Below, in pieces: positions 40,375 to 48,998 of a stretch of DNA of 64,000 nucleotides (position 1 is the stretch's first letter; every line of letters starts with the position of its first letter). The DNA is from Sinobacterium caligoides (GTDB lineage Bacteria; Pseudomonadota; Gammaproteobacteria; Pseudomonadales; Sinobacteriaceae). Under the pieces are notes generated by a model that saw only the letters and a program-made list of their open reading frames with translations, was not told the DNA's origin and did no database searches. The position numbers were made by a program, and so were the translations under genes. The DNA lies in assembly GCF_003752585.1 (NCBI RefSeq), contig NZ_RKHR01000003.1, forward strand, positions 1,364,001 to 1,428,000. Direction: 5' to 3'.

Positions 40375-41526
40375 ATGAATATATTGAAGCAAACCCTTCT
40401 GTGGGCGCTATTAGCGTGCACAACTATCTCGCAAACCAACGCCGAAACCCAGAGCCCCGACAAACGAATAGATCCACTGATCACGGTCTTCAACGTTGAC
40501 CAAGCTGCAGCAATGGTAATCATCTCCCCTAACTTAGAAGCGGTACTTATAGACTCTGGACGCCGTGCCGATCAGGGGGTAAGGATAGCTAATTACCTAA
40601 AGGACAAAGGCATCAACACACTTAAGGCTGTCATAACCACTCACTATGACGCAGACCATATCAAGGGGCTCCCTAGTCTCATCGAAAACGGCATCGCTGT
40701 AGAAAGAGTCTACGACCAGGGCCCATCAGGGAAGCGAACACTTTTATCTCCAACAGGTAAACAGACAGTTTACGGTAAGTACGTTATATCAACTGGTGAC
40801 TTTAACGGCAATGGAGTACAAGACGAGGGTGAGAGCAACTTCATACGCCAGAAAGCAGAGTATGGTGACACCATATATCTCGGCGCAGAAGACGAAGTAA
40901 GCATTCGTGTCGTCTCCGTGCGAGGCGATACACGCGGTAAATCTAACGACTTAGACCTAGACCCATCTAAAGGCAATAAATACTTCGATGAGAACCCTGG
41001 GTCTATCGGGGTCACTATACGTCACAAAGAGTTCACTATGTACTCTGGAGGAGATCAAACAGGAGCTAGCTGGAAAGATAAACCTAGGGCCGAAGAGTTA
41101 ATGCTGCTATCGGGTGCGATTATAGGTGGTAATGATGTCGACGTATTAAATGTCAATCATCATGGCTCTGATACCAGTACATCAAGTGACCTGGCAAATA
41201 AGCTAAAGCCTGAAGTCTCTATCATCTCAACTAAGTTTGGTCACGATCGACTCCCTAAGAAAACAACCTTGAAGCAACTTGCCGAAGCAGGCTCTGTTGT
41301 ACTAATTACTGGTGATGGACAAGATGATAATGGTGAGTTTGCCGAGAGCAAAAGCACTGAGGATGATGGCTGGGATGCTAGCAAATATCCGATCCACAAC
41401 GATCAGGGTGATATCGAAATTTCAATTACAAGCGGTGAGTATAAAGTAACCAGCACCAATGGCTTTAATCGTACATACAGCTTTAGTCAGTGCAAAACAC
41501 CTCCAGCTTATATCGCGCTGCAATAA
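40375..41526 (+). CDS. Secreted metallo-beta-lactamase-fold protein (ComEC-like)
   Basis: 383 residues. A signal peptide (LKQTLLWALLACTTISQTNA) is followed by a beta-lactamase fold of the ComEC/Rec2 C-terminal type: ITVFNVDQAAAMVII, AVLIDSGRRAD, the metal site THYDADH (residues 89-95), NVNHHGSDTSTSSDL and VSIISTKFGHDRLP. A loop GDFNGNGVQDEGES looks like a calcium-binding EF-hand-type insertion. Members are often secreted or surface nucleases/phosphodiesterases. A piece of a second copy lies at 39036-39076. Acting on extracellular or incoming DNA is inference. Confidence 0.72.
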   Translation: MNILKQTLLWALLACTTISQTNAETQSPDKRIDPLITVFNVDQAAAMVIISPNLEAVLIDSGRRADQGVRIANYLKDKGINTLKAVITTHYDADHIKGLPSLIENGIAVERVYDQGPSGKRTLLSPTGKQTVYGKYVISTGDFNGNGVQDEGESNFIRQKAEYGDTIYLGAEDEVSIRVVSVRGDTRGKSNDLDLDPSKGNKYFDENPGSIGVTIRHKEFTMYSGGDQTGASWKDKPRAEELMLLSGAIIGGNDVDVLNVNHHGSDTSTSSDLANKLKPEVSIISTKFGHDRLPKKTTLKQLAEAGSVVLITGDGQDDNGEFAESKSTEDDGWDASKYPIHNDQGDIEISITSGEYKVTSTNGFNRTYSFSQCKTPPAYIALQ

Positions 41527-41915
41527 TCCTTTTTTAACATCTACTAACCCTATATAAAAGACTGCGATAGCGAAGTTCTATCGTAGTCGCACACTAAATC
41601 ACGATCAATTTTATTCCGATAAGTGCAAGCTCGGAAGATAACGCCCCAAAGACCTTTATCTTTCTATATATCATACTCGAATACTTCAAAACCCCAACCT
41701 GCCTCAATCACTACCGCAAGATAAAACCAGTAAGCTCATATTGCAACATCGGGCAAGAGATAAACAGTCTAGAGCCATTACGCACAACAAAGGCTTACTA
41801 TGCGCTATATCACTTAACCTCAAGTTATATTTATATGCTAAATATATCAAGCAATTAGCGCACTACAACTAAACATTACCAAGTGATATACTAGCAAGAT
41901 TTACGCAGTATTTTT
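41527..41915. other. Spacer with one hairpin
   Basis: No supported gene. ACTGCGATAG and CTATCGTAGT (about 41562-41588) form a 10-bp stem with one mismatch, probably ending the MBL transcript. The rest is AT-rich and should contain the promoter of the methylase gene. Confidence 0.45.
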
Positions 41916-43175
41916 ATGAAAAGACTTGCCAAACACAATCAATCGATACGAAGCATCTTCGGGTCATTAGACGCTGAACTCTTGCAGTCCGCTGTTGATT
42001 TAGACTCGATTGATGACATATTAAGAGATTGCCTCTCAAAAGAAGAGATGCGAGAAGCTGGCAGCTATTTTACAGGACAATTACTTGCTACAAAATTAGT
42101 CAACTCTTTTCTAGCACCGATAACACTTAACTCAATAGTATTAGACCCCGCTTGCGGTGCAGGAAACTTGCTAATCGAGTGCTCACGCAAGTTAGGCGTC
42201 AAATCTAAACTATCCAAAACGTTGCTTTCTTGGGGGAAAGTACTACACGGAACCGATATACATCATCATTTCATCGAGTCTGCGAAGCTAAGAATTATAA
42301 TCGAAGCCATTAACAGAGGCGTTGAAATTGACTGCAACCTTGAGGAGGCACTCTTATCTCTTCCCAACATTAAAGTAGGGGATGCATTGTCGGTAACAGA
42401 AAAAGAGCTAAGCCAGGTTACTCATATAATAATGAACCCACCGTTCACTACTTGGCCTTCGCCTTTAGAAAATTATTGGGGGAAAGGCAAGATCAACGCG
42501 GCCGGGATTATTTTTGATAAGTATATTAGGCTATTACCCAAGGATTCCAACATTGCCGCAATCCTTCCTGATGTTTTACGTTCAGGAAGCTCTTATCATA
42601 AGTTTAGGAGCTATGTTACCACTAGAATAATAGCTTCTTGCGACATCTGGGGAGCATTCAACTCAAAAACTGATGTTGATGTATTTATTTTGTCTGGCTA
42701 TTTTGGGGCAAAGCATAAGAACAAAATTGAGTGGCATAAACCTTTAAATAATTACACGCCCCTATCAGATCTTTACGATGTAAACACTGGTTCCTTAGTA
42801 GCTTATCGTGCACCAGAAGAAGGACCACTACACCCATATTTCGACCTCAAAAATAGCCCAGCTGGAAAAACTGTCTACAAGGAAACAAAGTATAGACGTT
42901 TTAAGGGGAAGGTCTTTAAGCCACCATTTGTTTTAGTTAAACGCACCTCTAGCCCGTCCAACAAAAATCGAGCATCTGCAACTATTGTCAACATCGAACA
43001 CCCTGCTGCCGTCGAAAACCATATGGTTGTAATAACACCAAAAAGCTTAAAGGTAGAAGACTGTGTTAGCTTACTACGAGTACTGTGCTCCGAAAAAACG
43101 AATGATTTCCTTAATGATAGAGCTAGAATGAGGCACCTAACTATAGGCGTTATTAAAGACATACCTATAGATTGA
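41916..43175 (+). CDS. N6-adenine DNA methyltransferase
   Basis: 419 residues. It has the type I/IIG methylase layout: EAGSYFTG (48-54), the SAM-binding motif LDPACGAGNLL (76-86) and the catalytic NPPF (174-177). The C-terminal ~180 residues could provide target recognition. There is no adjoining HsdR or HsdS. It converges on the HEPN-DUF262 pair, with only 12 nt between the stops, and both lie by the integrase where defence genes are often found. It may mark self DNA for that pair. Confidence 0.85.
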   Translation: MKRLAKHNQSIRSIFGSLDAELLQSAVDLDSIDDILRDCLSKEEMREAGSYFTGQLLATKLVNSFLAPITLNSIVLDPACGAGNLLIECSRKLGVKSKLSKTLLSWGKVLHGTDIHHHFIESAKLRIIIEAINRGVEIDCNLEEALLSLPNIKVGDALSVTEKELSQVTHIIMNPPFTTWPSPLENYWGKGKINAAGIIFDKYIRLLPKDSNIAAILPDVLRSGSSYHKFRSYVTTRIIASCDIWGAFNSKTDVDVFILSGYFGAKHKNKIEWHKPLNNYTPLSDLYDVNTGSLVAYRAPEEGPLHPYFDLKNSPAGKTVYKETKYRRFKGKVFKPPFVLVKRTSSPSNKNRASATIVNIEHPAAVENHMVVITPKSLKVEDCVSLLRVLCSEKTNDFLNDRARMRHLTIGVIKDIPID

Positions 43176-43187
43176 AAATCTTAAATT

Positions 43188-43832
43188 TTATTTTAAATAC
43201 AGACCTGACTCTACCGAGTCTATTATAAGATCTTTGAAAGACTGTATCATACCTAACAACTGATCAGGTAAATCGTTATAAACGCTCTCTAAATCTTCTT
43301 GTCTAACGTATTCACCATGAGCAATTTTGTTCCTATACTTTATAAGCTTTGTATTAAGGAAATTTTCTTTTAACTCGAAGGTTGACGTTCTCAACCCGAG
43401 CTGAGAAAGTATAGCCGAAAGCACCTCGTAATTTAGATTTGAATGGGTATTAATAACACTTGATGGATCCACTCTAAATTTATTCGCCTTGCTTTCCTCA
43501 TAACATTCAAAGATTTTTTTTTGGCTAGAAAAACTATTTGCAGAGGCCCCTTTCCCAATCCTATGACCCGCACTCATATGCAGGAAGTTGTCTGTCATGT
43601 CCTGACATTTCGGCGCTACATATGACAAATAATTCAAATAAGCTTCGGCGCAATACTTAATATGTCCTTCCCAATGAGAGTACAGTAGAACTATAGAGCT
43701 TCTCATAACAACAGATTTTTTATGCTGCCTTTTATCTGAAGTCAAGAACTTTAAATTTGTAAACTCTCTCTTTCTCCATGCAAGATCATTATCAAGAGAG
43801 TCTTGAAGCTCCAATGCTGATCGTATTTTCAA
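43188..43832 (-). CDS. MAE_28990/MAE_18760-like HEPN protein
   Basis: 214 residues. SIVLLYSHWEGHIKYCAEAYLNYL is the usual helix at the start of this HEPN group, and KYRNKIAHGEYV carries the R-x4-H RNase signature (Arg167-His172). Its start overlaps the DUF262 stop by 4 nt (ATGA), so the two are coupled. HEPN proteins often cleave RNA in abortive-infection or toxin systems; here the partner DUF262 protein would be the sensor. The family name is from memory of the pattern. Confidence 0.7.
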   Translation of the reverse strand: MKIRSALELQDSLDNDLAWRKREFTNLKFLTSDKRQHKKSVVMRSSIVLLYSHWEGHIKYCAEAYLNYLSYVAPKCQDMTDNFLHMSAGHRIGKGASANSFSSQKKIFECYEESKANKFRVDPSSVINTHSNLNYEVLSAILSQLGLRTSTFELKENFLNTKLIKYRNKIAHGEYVRQEDLESVYNDLPDQLLGMIQSFKDLIIDSVESGLYLK

Positions 43833-44944
43833 CAGATCAACTCCTTGCCTAACTTATTCAGCCTAATCATTCTATCTACTGGTCGAACGGACTTTTCGAT
43901 TATATTTTTATAATCATCATGATTAGTAAGTGCCTTCGTTTCGCTGCGTATAAGCTCTATGATTTCCTCATCACTTTTTGAATTTTTTTCAATCAAAACC
44001 GATACAGGGGCCGCTACCGCCTCATAAACTGTCACACTCACAGCACCTTCATAGCGTTCTTTTATGTGATTGTATTTCTTAAACGCACTTTCATCACATG
44101 CAGCATCAATCAACTTAAATGTTTTTTTGAATAATTCTTCTTCTTTATCGAAGTCAAATCCAGAATCCTTACTCAACAAGCGATTCATCTCTGCACTGAT
44201 ATAAGCGCCTATATCTTTGTGCTCTGCCCTGATCTCTTCTGAAGAAAACCTCTGGACAAAAAACCTTAAAGCAAGTTCTTGGCCATAACATTCTCTTTTT
44301 TGCCTTTCTGAAACAGGTGTAGTTGATAAAAAGCATTTATCTTCAGCCAACCCCTTCAGCCAATTATAAGCATTCGCATTAAGCATTAACAGCATGCAGT
44401 TTCTGACTTCTTGATCGGAAAGCTTAGAACCACCGGTATTAAGTCGTTGAAAAAGCTCAAACTTTGTATCGTCTTCACTTTCACGTTTTATTATTTTTAT
44501 GTCAATTTTTTCTCGTTTAAATACCCGTTTTATCTCCTGATCAATTTCGCCATCAACACTGTCATCACTCCATTTTTTACCCTTGAGAGACGGTAGGTAT
44601 TTTGTTGACTCTAACTCTAAAGCTGGCTGTATCTCTCCATTAGAATCTTTAAGTTTACCCATAAAGGATAAAATAGTTGATATACGCTGCACACCATCAA
44701 CCACATCCCACACACCATCCTCTCGCTGAGAGACAAAGATAGAAGGCAAGGGGATGCTAAGTAAAATAGATTCTATAAGTTTACTCTTTTGCTCGGAGCT
44801 CCAACGATAAATTCTTTGAAAATCAGGGTGTATATCCAAGTCACCATCATCATACAGATTTGACAGTTCACCTATAGACATAGGATATTGGTCTGATTGG
44901 ACTTTCAGGCGAGCATTGTTAAATTCATCAATAAGATTTGACAT
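43829..44944 (-). CDS. DUF262 (GmrS-type/ParB-like) protein
   Basis: 371 residues. The N-terminal DUF262 pattern is complete: HPDFQRIYRWSSEQKSKLIESILLSIPLPSIFV and WDVVDGVQRISTILSFM with the DGxQR motif at residues 83-87. This ParB/Srx-like domain hydrolyses nucleotides or acts as nuclease in type IV restriction proteins such as GmrSD. The GmrD-type HNH (DUF1524) half is missing. A helical C-terminal part follows. Coupled to the HEPN gene downstream. Confidence 0.85.
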   Translation of the reverse strand: MSNLIDEFNNARLKVQSDQYPMSIGELSNLYDDGDLDIHPDFQRIYRWSSEQKSKLIESILLSIPLPSIFVSQREDGVWDVVDGVQRISTILSFMGKLKDSNGEIQPALELESTKYLPSLKGKKWSDDSVDGEIDQEIKRVFKREKIDIKIIKRESEDDTKFELFQRLNTGGSKLSDQEVRNCMLLMLNANAYNWLKGLAEDKCFLSTTPVSERQKRECYGQELALRFFVQRFSSEEIRAEHKDIGAYISAEMNRLLSKDSGFDFDKEEELFKKTFKLIDAACDESAFKKYNHIKERYEGAVSVTVYEAVAAPVSVLIEKNSKSDEEIIELIRSETKALTNHDDYKNIIEKSVRPVDRMIRLNKLGKELIC

Positions 44945-45093
44945 TTAAGCCTCGTAAATATTTACCTACAATATCATAGGCATAGTGTTAATTTAATTAT
45001 ATTAACGCTTAAGCCCAACTAGTTCCATAGCTACGGCACTCGGAGGCATAACAATCTCACAGACAAAACAATTCTCTACAGCCACCTCACTTA

Positions 45094-46338
45094 CTACCTT
45101 CTCTGTTGAAAACTTCCTGCAATCACATTGCCTGCTAGTGTCTGTCCCTTTAATTCATCAAGGTAATCTGCCCACTTCTGAATCATATCTATTCGCTGGT
45201 CCAGGTGCTTAGTTCGGTTGTACGTACGGCCTAATGGGTCACGAACAGAACGGCCAGACTGGTGCTCTATCCACTCAACAGGAAAGCCAAGACGCTCATC
45301 AAGCATTGTTCTCGCCGTAGCGCGAAAACCATGAAATGACTGCGTGTTCTTTGTGCAATACCCCATCTTACGCATTGCCTTGTTTACCGAGGCAGGAGTC
45401 GCAGATTTAGACTCTCGCTGTTGATTAGTGAATACATAACGGCTATGCCCTGTCAGCGGGTAGATATCGCGTAACAAGGCAACAGCCTGACGAGACAGAG
45501 GGACAATATGATCATCTTCACGTGTGTTCCGTTCCTTCTTGCGCTCCTTGGGGATAATCCACAGCGCACCATCAAGATCCAATTCATTCCACTCCATCCC
45601 TGCAACCTCCCCTGGTCGCTGAAATAGTAATGGCGCCAACGCCAGCATCGTTCTAACGACATGGCTGCCATAGTAACCATCTATATCAACTAACAGCCGC
45701 CCAAGCTCTGCCGGCTCTGTGATCGCCGCGCGAGGCTTTACGACCTTCGCTTGAATCGAGCCAGCCAGGTCTGGTACAGGGTTATGCTCAATTCTCTGAG
45801 TTTGTACCGCATACCTGAAAATCTGCCCCATCACCTGGAGCGCATTATAAGCAGTCTCTATAGCACCACGTGTTTCTAATCGCTGTATGACTTTCAATAG
45901 ATCGATAGTTTTAAGCTCGTTAATCGGATATTTACCGAGATAAGGCACTAGGTTTTTATCCATTAACCATCGTCTTTTTTTAGCGGTAGAAGCAGCCCAG
46001 GTCTTAATATTTCTCTGGTACCACTCTTCAGCAATCACGCTAAAAGTATTCGCCATTGCAGTAGAGTTACTAGCCTTCTCTGCCCTCCTTGTCTCTGCCG
46101 GATCGACCCCCGAACGGATTTGTCGCTTAGCGTTCTCACGCGCCTCTCTAGCCTCAAGTAACGAGACTTCGGGGTAAACACCAAGAGCCAACGTTTTTTG
46201 CTTACCGCCGAACCGATATGCCAGGCGCCAATACTTTAAGCCTGCGCTTTTGACCAACAAAAAAAGCCCACCCCCGTCGGACAGCTTATAAGGTTTTTCT
46301 TTAGCCTTAGCATTCTTAACGACTAGTGTTGTAAGCAT
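45094..46338 (-). CDS. int: P4-type tyrosine integrase
   Basis: 414 residues from ATG 46338; the frame extends to 46416 but that part consists of the arm-type repeats, so the later start fits better. The N-terminal arm-binding domain (KPYKLSDGGGLFLLVKSAGLKYWRLAYRFGGKQKTLALGVYPEVSL) is DUF4102. The catalytic residues are visible: Arg in FQRPGEVAGM, His-x-x-Arg in FHGFRATA, His in IEHQSG and Tyr in GRTYNR. It recombines attP with the tRNA-Arg 3' end. Transcribed away from attR. Confidence 0.93.
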   Translation of the reverse strand: MLTTLVVKNAKAKEKPYKLSDGGGLFLLVKSAGLKYWRLAYRFGGKQKTLALGVYPEVSLLEAREARENAKRQIRSGVDPAETRRAEKASNSTAMANTFSVIAEEWYQRNIKTWAASTAKKRRWLMDKNLVPYLGKYPINELKTIDLLKVIQRLETRGAIETAYNALQVMGQIFRYAVQTQRIEHNPVPDLAGSIQAKVVKPRAAITEPAELGRLLVDIDGYYGSHVVRTMLALAPLLFQRPGEVAGMEWNELDLDGALWIIPKERKKERNTREDDHIVPLSRQAVALLRDIYPLTGHSRYVFTNQQRESKSATPASVNKAMRKMGYCTKNTQSFHGFRATARTMLDERLGFPVEWIEHQSGRSVRDPLGRTYNRTKHLDQRIDMIQKWADYLDELKGQTLAGNVIAGSFQQRR

Positions 46339-46361
46339 ACTCACCCACCTAACATTGTCCC

Positions 46362-46424
46362 TTTTGTTGGTACCTGCTCGCCAGGTTAGGCGAGGTACCA
46401 ACAAAAGTACCAACAAAAATGTCC
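46362..46424. promoter_or_regulatory. Right arm-type integrase binding sites (candidate)
   Basis: TTTTGTTGGTACC (46362-46374) faces GGTACCAACAAAAG and TACCAACAAAAATG (46394-46420) as an inverted set. The same TACCAACA motif occurs twice inside attL. The repeats overlap the integrase promoter area, so the integrase may regulate itself. Confidence 0.55.
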
Positions 46425-46463
46425 CACTTTACGCGAAAGAGGACGGCCTAATGAGGAACATAA

Positions 46464-46540
46464 TAGGGCTTAAACGTAGTGATTACAGCATGCGGTGAAG
46501 AGTAGAGAATTGGAGCGGAAGAGTATTTGGTGCCCCCAAG
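46464..46540. other. attR, right attachment site
   Basis: Matches 10514-10590. The identical 23-bp core (46518-46540) covers the tRNA-Arg CCA end and part of the acceptor stem. Homology extends another 54 bp inward from the core, which is long for an att site. Confidence 0.9.
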
Positions 46541-46604
46541 TGGATTCGAACCACTGACCTGTCCCTTAGGAGGGGACCGCGCTATCCAGCTGTGCCATGG
46601 GGGC
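46528..46604 (-). tRNA. tRNA-Arg (anticodon CCT)
   Basis: 77 nt including encoded CCA. On the minus strand the acceptor GCCCCCA pairs with TGGGGGC, the anticodon arm is GTCCC-CTCCTAA-GGGAC (anticodon CCT), and the T arm is AGTGG-TTCGAAT-CCACT. The D stem has one mismatch. The prophage uses its 3' end as attB and restores it, so the tRNA is intact. Confidence 0.95.
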
Positions 46605-46723
46605 GTGGCGGGCATTGTACCAGCTGCGCTGGAGAATGCAAAAACGCTTAATGCATTAAATCAGTTAACAATTCTACACCGTCGTCGACGCCGTAATGAT
46701 GCCGGCAACGGTGTGCTCGAGCG

Positions 46724-46981
46724 CTACTCGTCGAACTCTTCGTCCGGCTCTAGCAGCAGCTCTGGCTTGCCCTTACAGGCTTTCGCCAACACCTCGCGGC
46801 GACGCGCCAACACCAGGCCAATTTCCTCGAGCGCGTTCTCGTCGATATCTTCAACGTGCTGCTCAATCAAGGCAGAGATATTCTCTGCCAGCTCCAACAT
46901 TTTATCGTGTTCTTCCGCCGCTTTTTTATCACTAAACATACTGTCGTCCCGGTCGCAAAGCCACATAGCCACTACAGCCAT
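46724..46981 (-). CDS. yebG: YebG-family SOS protein
   Basis: 85 residues. MAVVAMWLCDRDDSMFSDKKAAEEHDKMLELAENISALI follows YebG (the MFxxKKEADxxDKMLDxA region). An AGGAGG ribosome site precedes the ATG, and a perfect LexA box (CTGT-N8-ACAG) lies about 30 bp upstream, so it should be induced by DNA damage. The molecular function of YebG is not established. The acidic C-terminus (LLLEPDEEFDE) is typical. Confidence 0.85.
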   Translation of the reverse strand: MAVVAMWLCDRDDSMFSDKKAAEEHDKMLELAENISALIEQHVEDIDENALEEIGLVLARRREVLAKACKGKPELLLEPDEEFDE

Positions 46982-47003
46982 AGTTTCCTCCTCATGATTT
47001 ATA

Positions 47004-47019
47004 CTGTGGTTTTATACAG
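47004..47019. promoter_or_regulatory. LexA (SOS) box upstream of yebG
   Basis: CTGTGGTTTTATACAG matches the gammaproteobacterial consensus CTGT-N8-ACAG perfectly and is flanked by TA on both sides. Located between yebG and the methyltransferase gene; both point left. Confidence 0.85.
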
Positions 47020-47066
47020 CAATCGCTGCCATTCACCAAGTGTTTTTCCTGTTATCTTTTTCACCG

Positions 47067-47783
47067 CTAGCATTGGGCACCGTCGGAGGCGACCTCTTCA
47101 TACTGGGCACTGTAAATATTCACCTGATTAAACTCCCGTGATTCATCGAGATCAGGGATGGTACTGCTCTCGAAGGTCTGCCGCTTTCGATAGGGTTCTA
47201 CCGTTAGATTACGCACCCTGGAGTCGGCTAACAAGACTGTTTTTGCGCGACGGGCAAACTCAGCCAATAGCGGCATATTCTCTCGATCGTAGAGCACGTC
47301 GGCAACCAGAATAATATCGATGGGCTGGTGATAGGCAAAGAAGTCACCACAGATGTCCAGCTCGACACCGTTCAGCTCGGCGTTGCGCGCCGTCGCCAAC
47401 TGCGCCACCGGGTCGATATCACAGGCCACCACGTGGGCGGCACCGGCCTTGGCCGCGGCGATCGCCGCCACCCCCGAGCCGCAGCCAAAATCCAACACCC
47501 GCTTACCCGCCACCCAGTGCGGCGCATCGAGCAGATAGCGCGCCATCACCTGGCCGCTGGCCCAGCAAAACGCCCAGTAGGAGGGCTCGTCCATCAACCG
47601 CAGTATGGTCTCATCGTCCAGCAGGTGTTGGGGGTAATCGGCATCGAGCAGGTACAGCGCCAGCGCCGGGCACTGGGGCAGCCGCTGGCTGTAGACGCGG
47701 GCATCGGGCAGCGTCTTAGCCGCCTGTTCGCTCAAACGCGGGCACGGTTGTTGCACTTTTTCTGCGGGGAATAACGCTGCCAT
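47067..47783 (-). CDS. Class I SAM-dependent methyltransferase (PrmA/ETFB-type)
   Basis: 238 residues. [45 protein letters not shown] is the SAM-binding core (motif I and the acidic end of strand 2). [17 protein letters not shown] is the D-VLYD active-site region common to PrmA-like and ETF-beta lysine methyltransferases. The N-terminal [20 protein letters not shown] is also typical. Target unknown, likely a protein. Runs towards yebG. Confidence 0.78.
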   Translation of the reverse strand: MAALFPAEKVQQPCPRLSEQAAKTLPDARVYSQRLPQCPALALYLLDADYPQHLLDDETILRLMDEPSYWAFCWASGQVMARYLLDAPHWVAGKRVLDFGCGSGVAAIAAAKAGAAHVVACDIDPVAQLATARNAELNGVELDICGDFFAYHQPIDIILVADVLYDRENMPLLAEFARRAKTVLLADSRVRNLTVEPYRKRQTFESSTIPDLDESREFNQVNIYSAQYEEVASDGAQC

Positions 47784-47942
47784 GACGGCTCACCTTTCGT
47801 TTTCAATGACTCAGTAAAACCAGCTGTTGTATATCAGCGTGTGAATTCGCTAACAACTGCTATTATTAATAGTACGCAAAACACACAAGTCGATAATTTT
47901 TAGTGTTTTTATGGATAACGCGTCTCGCTGGAGAAGACTATA

Positions 47943-48212
47943 ATGCCTGCACCCTCTGCGACAGAAAAACAAATGGCCATACGTGAAGCCATCCGCATGC
48001 GTGAAGCGGATGAAGACCCTTACTATCTGGCGCAAACTTTACTCAATCAAGATCTCAGCATCAAGAAGCTTAAAATCGTGCTCGCCCTCACCGAGCAATT
48101 ACTGGAGGAGATCGAAGTCGATAATATCGAGGAGTTAATCGACGCCATCGCCACCGCTCACCGCATCATGGCTGTCACCGATCAGCAACCGGCCGACCCG
48201 CTACTGACTTAA
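47943..48212 (+). CDS. Small helical protein, unknown function
   Basis: 89 residues, acidic, almost fully helical (EKQMAIREAIRMREADEDPYYLAQTLLNQD and LLEEIEVDNIEELIDAIATAHRIM). No family recognised. It has its own promoter region after the divergent methyltransferase gene. Confidence 0.55.
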   Translation: MPAPSATEKQMAIREAIRMREADEDPYYLAQTLLNQDLSIKKLKIVLALTEQLLEEIEVDNIEELIDAIATAHRIMAVTDQQPADPLLT

Positions 48213-48286
48213 CCTCACCGATGCCTCTCACTCACCGGTGCGCTTGCTGCGCCGATCCTCGTCACTCACTGATCACCGTCATTCAC

Positions 48287-48844
48287 TTAACGCCTTAGCC
48301 GCTGTAGCCGTTGCTGCAGTGACGCTAAGCTCGGCTGTTGTGCCTGATACAGCTGCGTCCACTGGCTAACAATATCCCGCTCCAAGGCTGCCGTCAGCAC
48401 CGCCGCCGTCTTAGGCATCTCCAGCAATAAGGCGATCTCTTCCCGCTCCTCATGGTGCTCCAACAGGTTCTTATAGCTGCGCTGCTTGTCGATCTCCTCG
48501 ACAATCTGGCGCAGTGCCAACGGCGCTTGCATCGCAGACAAACGCGCCTCGACACGCTCGGCAAACTGCAGAATCTTACGATGCTCGGCCAGGTACAGGG
48601 TCGCCGGCCAGCGCCAACTGGCCTGCTGCTCCGCTGATACCTGTTCTAAATAACGGTCTTCGATCTCGGCATGACAGCGCAGCATCGCCACGTGCAGCTG
48701 CCAAAAGTCCAGCGCTAGACTCAGCTCACCGGCGACCAGCGATTCCTGCTGCAGTACTAACAGCTCATCCATGTAACGGTGATAGGCAGCCACCAACGGT
48801 GCCGCCGCGGTCTGCTGCAGATCGATCTGTAACGATGTATTCAT
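48287..48844 (-). CDS. Hemerythrin-like HHE-domain protein
   Basis: 185 residues, helical. The spaced histidines and acids HVAMLRCHAEIEDRYLEQ, LAEHRKILQFAERVE and LLEHHEEREEIALLLEM suit a four-helix di-iron HHE fold. Such proteins bind oxygen, NO or iron. The pattern is partly degenerate, so the exact ligands are uncertain. Confidence 0.6.
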   Translation of the reverse strand: MNTSLQIDLQQTAAAPLVAAYHRYMDELLVLQQESLVAGELSLALDFWQLHVAMLRCHAEIEDRYLEQVSAEQQASWRWPATLYLAEHRKILQFAERVEARLSAMQAPLALRQIVEEIDKQRSYKNLLEHHEEREEIALLLEMPKTAAVLTAALERDIVSQWTQLYQAQQPSLASLQQRLQRLRR

Positions 48845-48998
48845 CTTGCTCCAACCTCGTAGAATCCGCCCACTATACGCCGATTGCTGGCCCCAATCAG
48901 CGCCTAACGGCGCTATTATCCGCCACTGTCGTCGCCGTTATTAACACCCTTGCCGCGCTCTGGCATAATAGTGCCTGCTTTTTTAAGGTCTTTGATTT

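Larger units (their letters stand above)
10568..46540. mobile_element. Complete-looking 35.95-kb prophage (lambda-type head, P2-type contractile tail)
   Basis: Bounded by identical 23-bp att cores at 10568-10590 and 46518-46540, with the P4-type integrase beside the right end and integration into tRNA-Arg(CCT). It contains packaging, capsid, tail, lysis, replication, repressor and integrase genes with no obvious frameshift in an essential gene, so it may be inducible. Late genes run leftwards (30 to 12 kb), the regulatory switch lies at 34.1-35.0 kb, and cargo genes lie at 10.8-12 kb, 30.8 kb and 37-45 kb. Head genes resemble lambda and tail genes P2, so it would be a temperate myovirus. Confidence 0.93.

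Noticed and set aside
46527-46997. 156-codon plus-strand frame
   Set aside because: It runs antisense through tRNA-Arg and yebG; the serine-rich product is an artefact.
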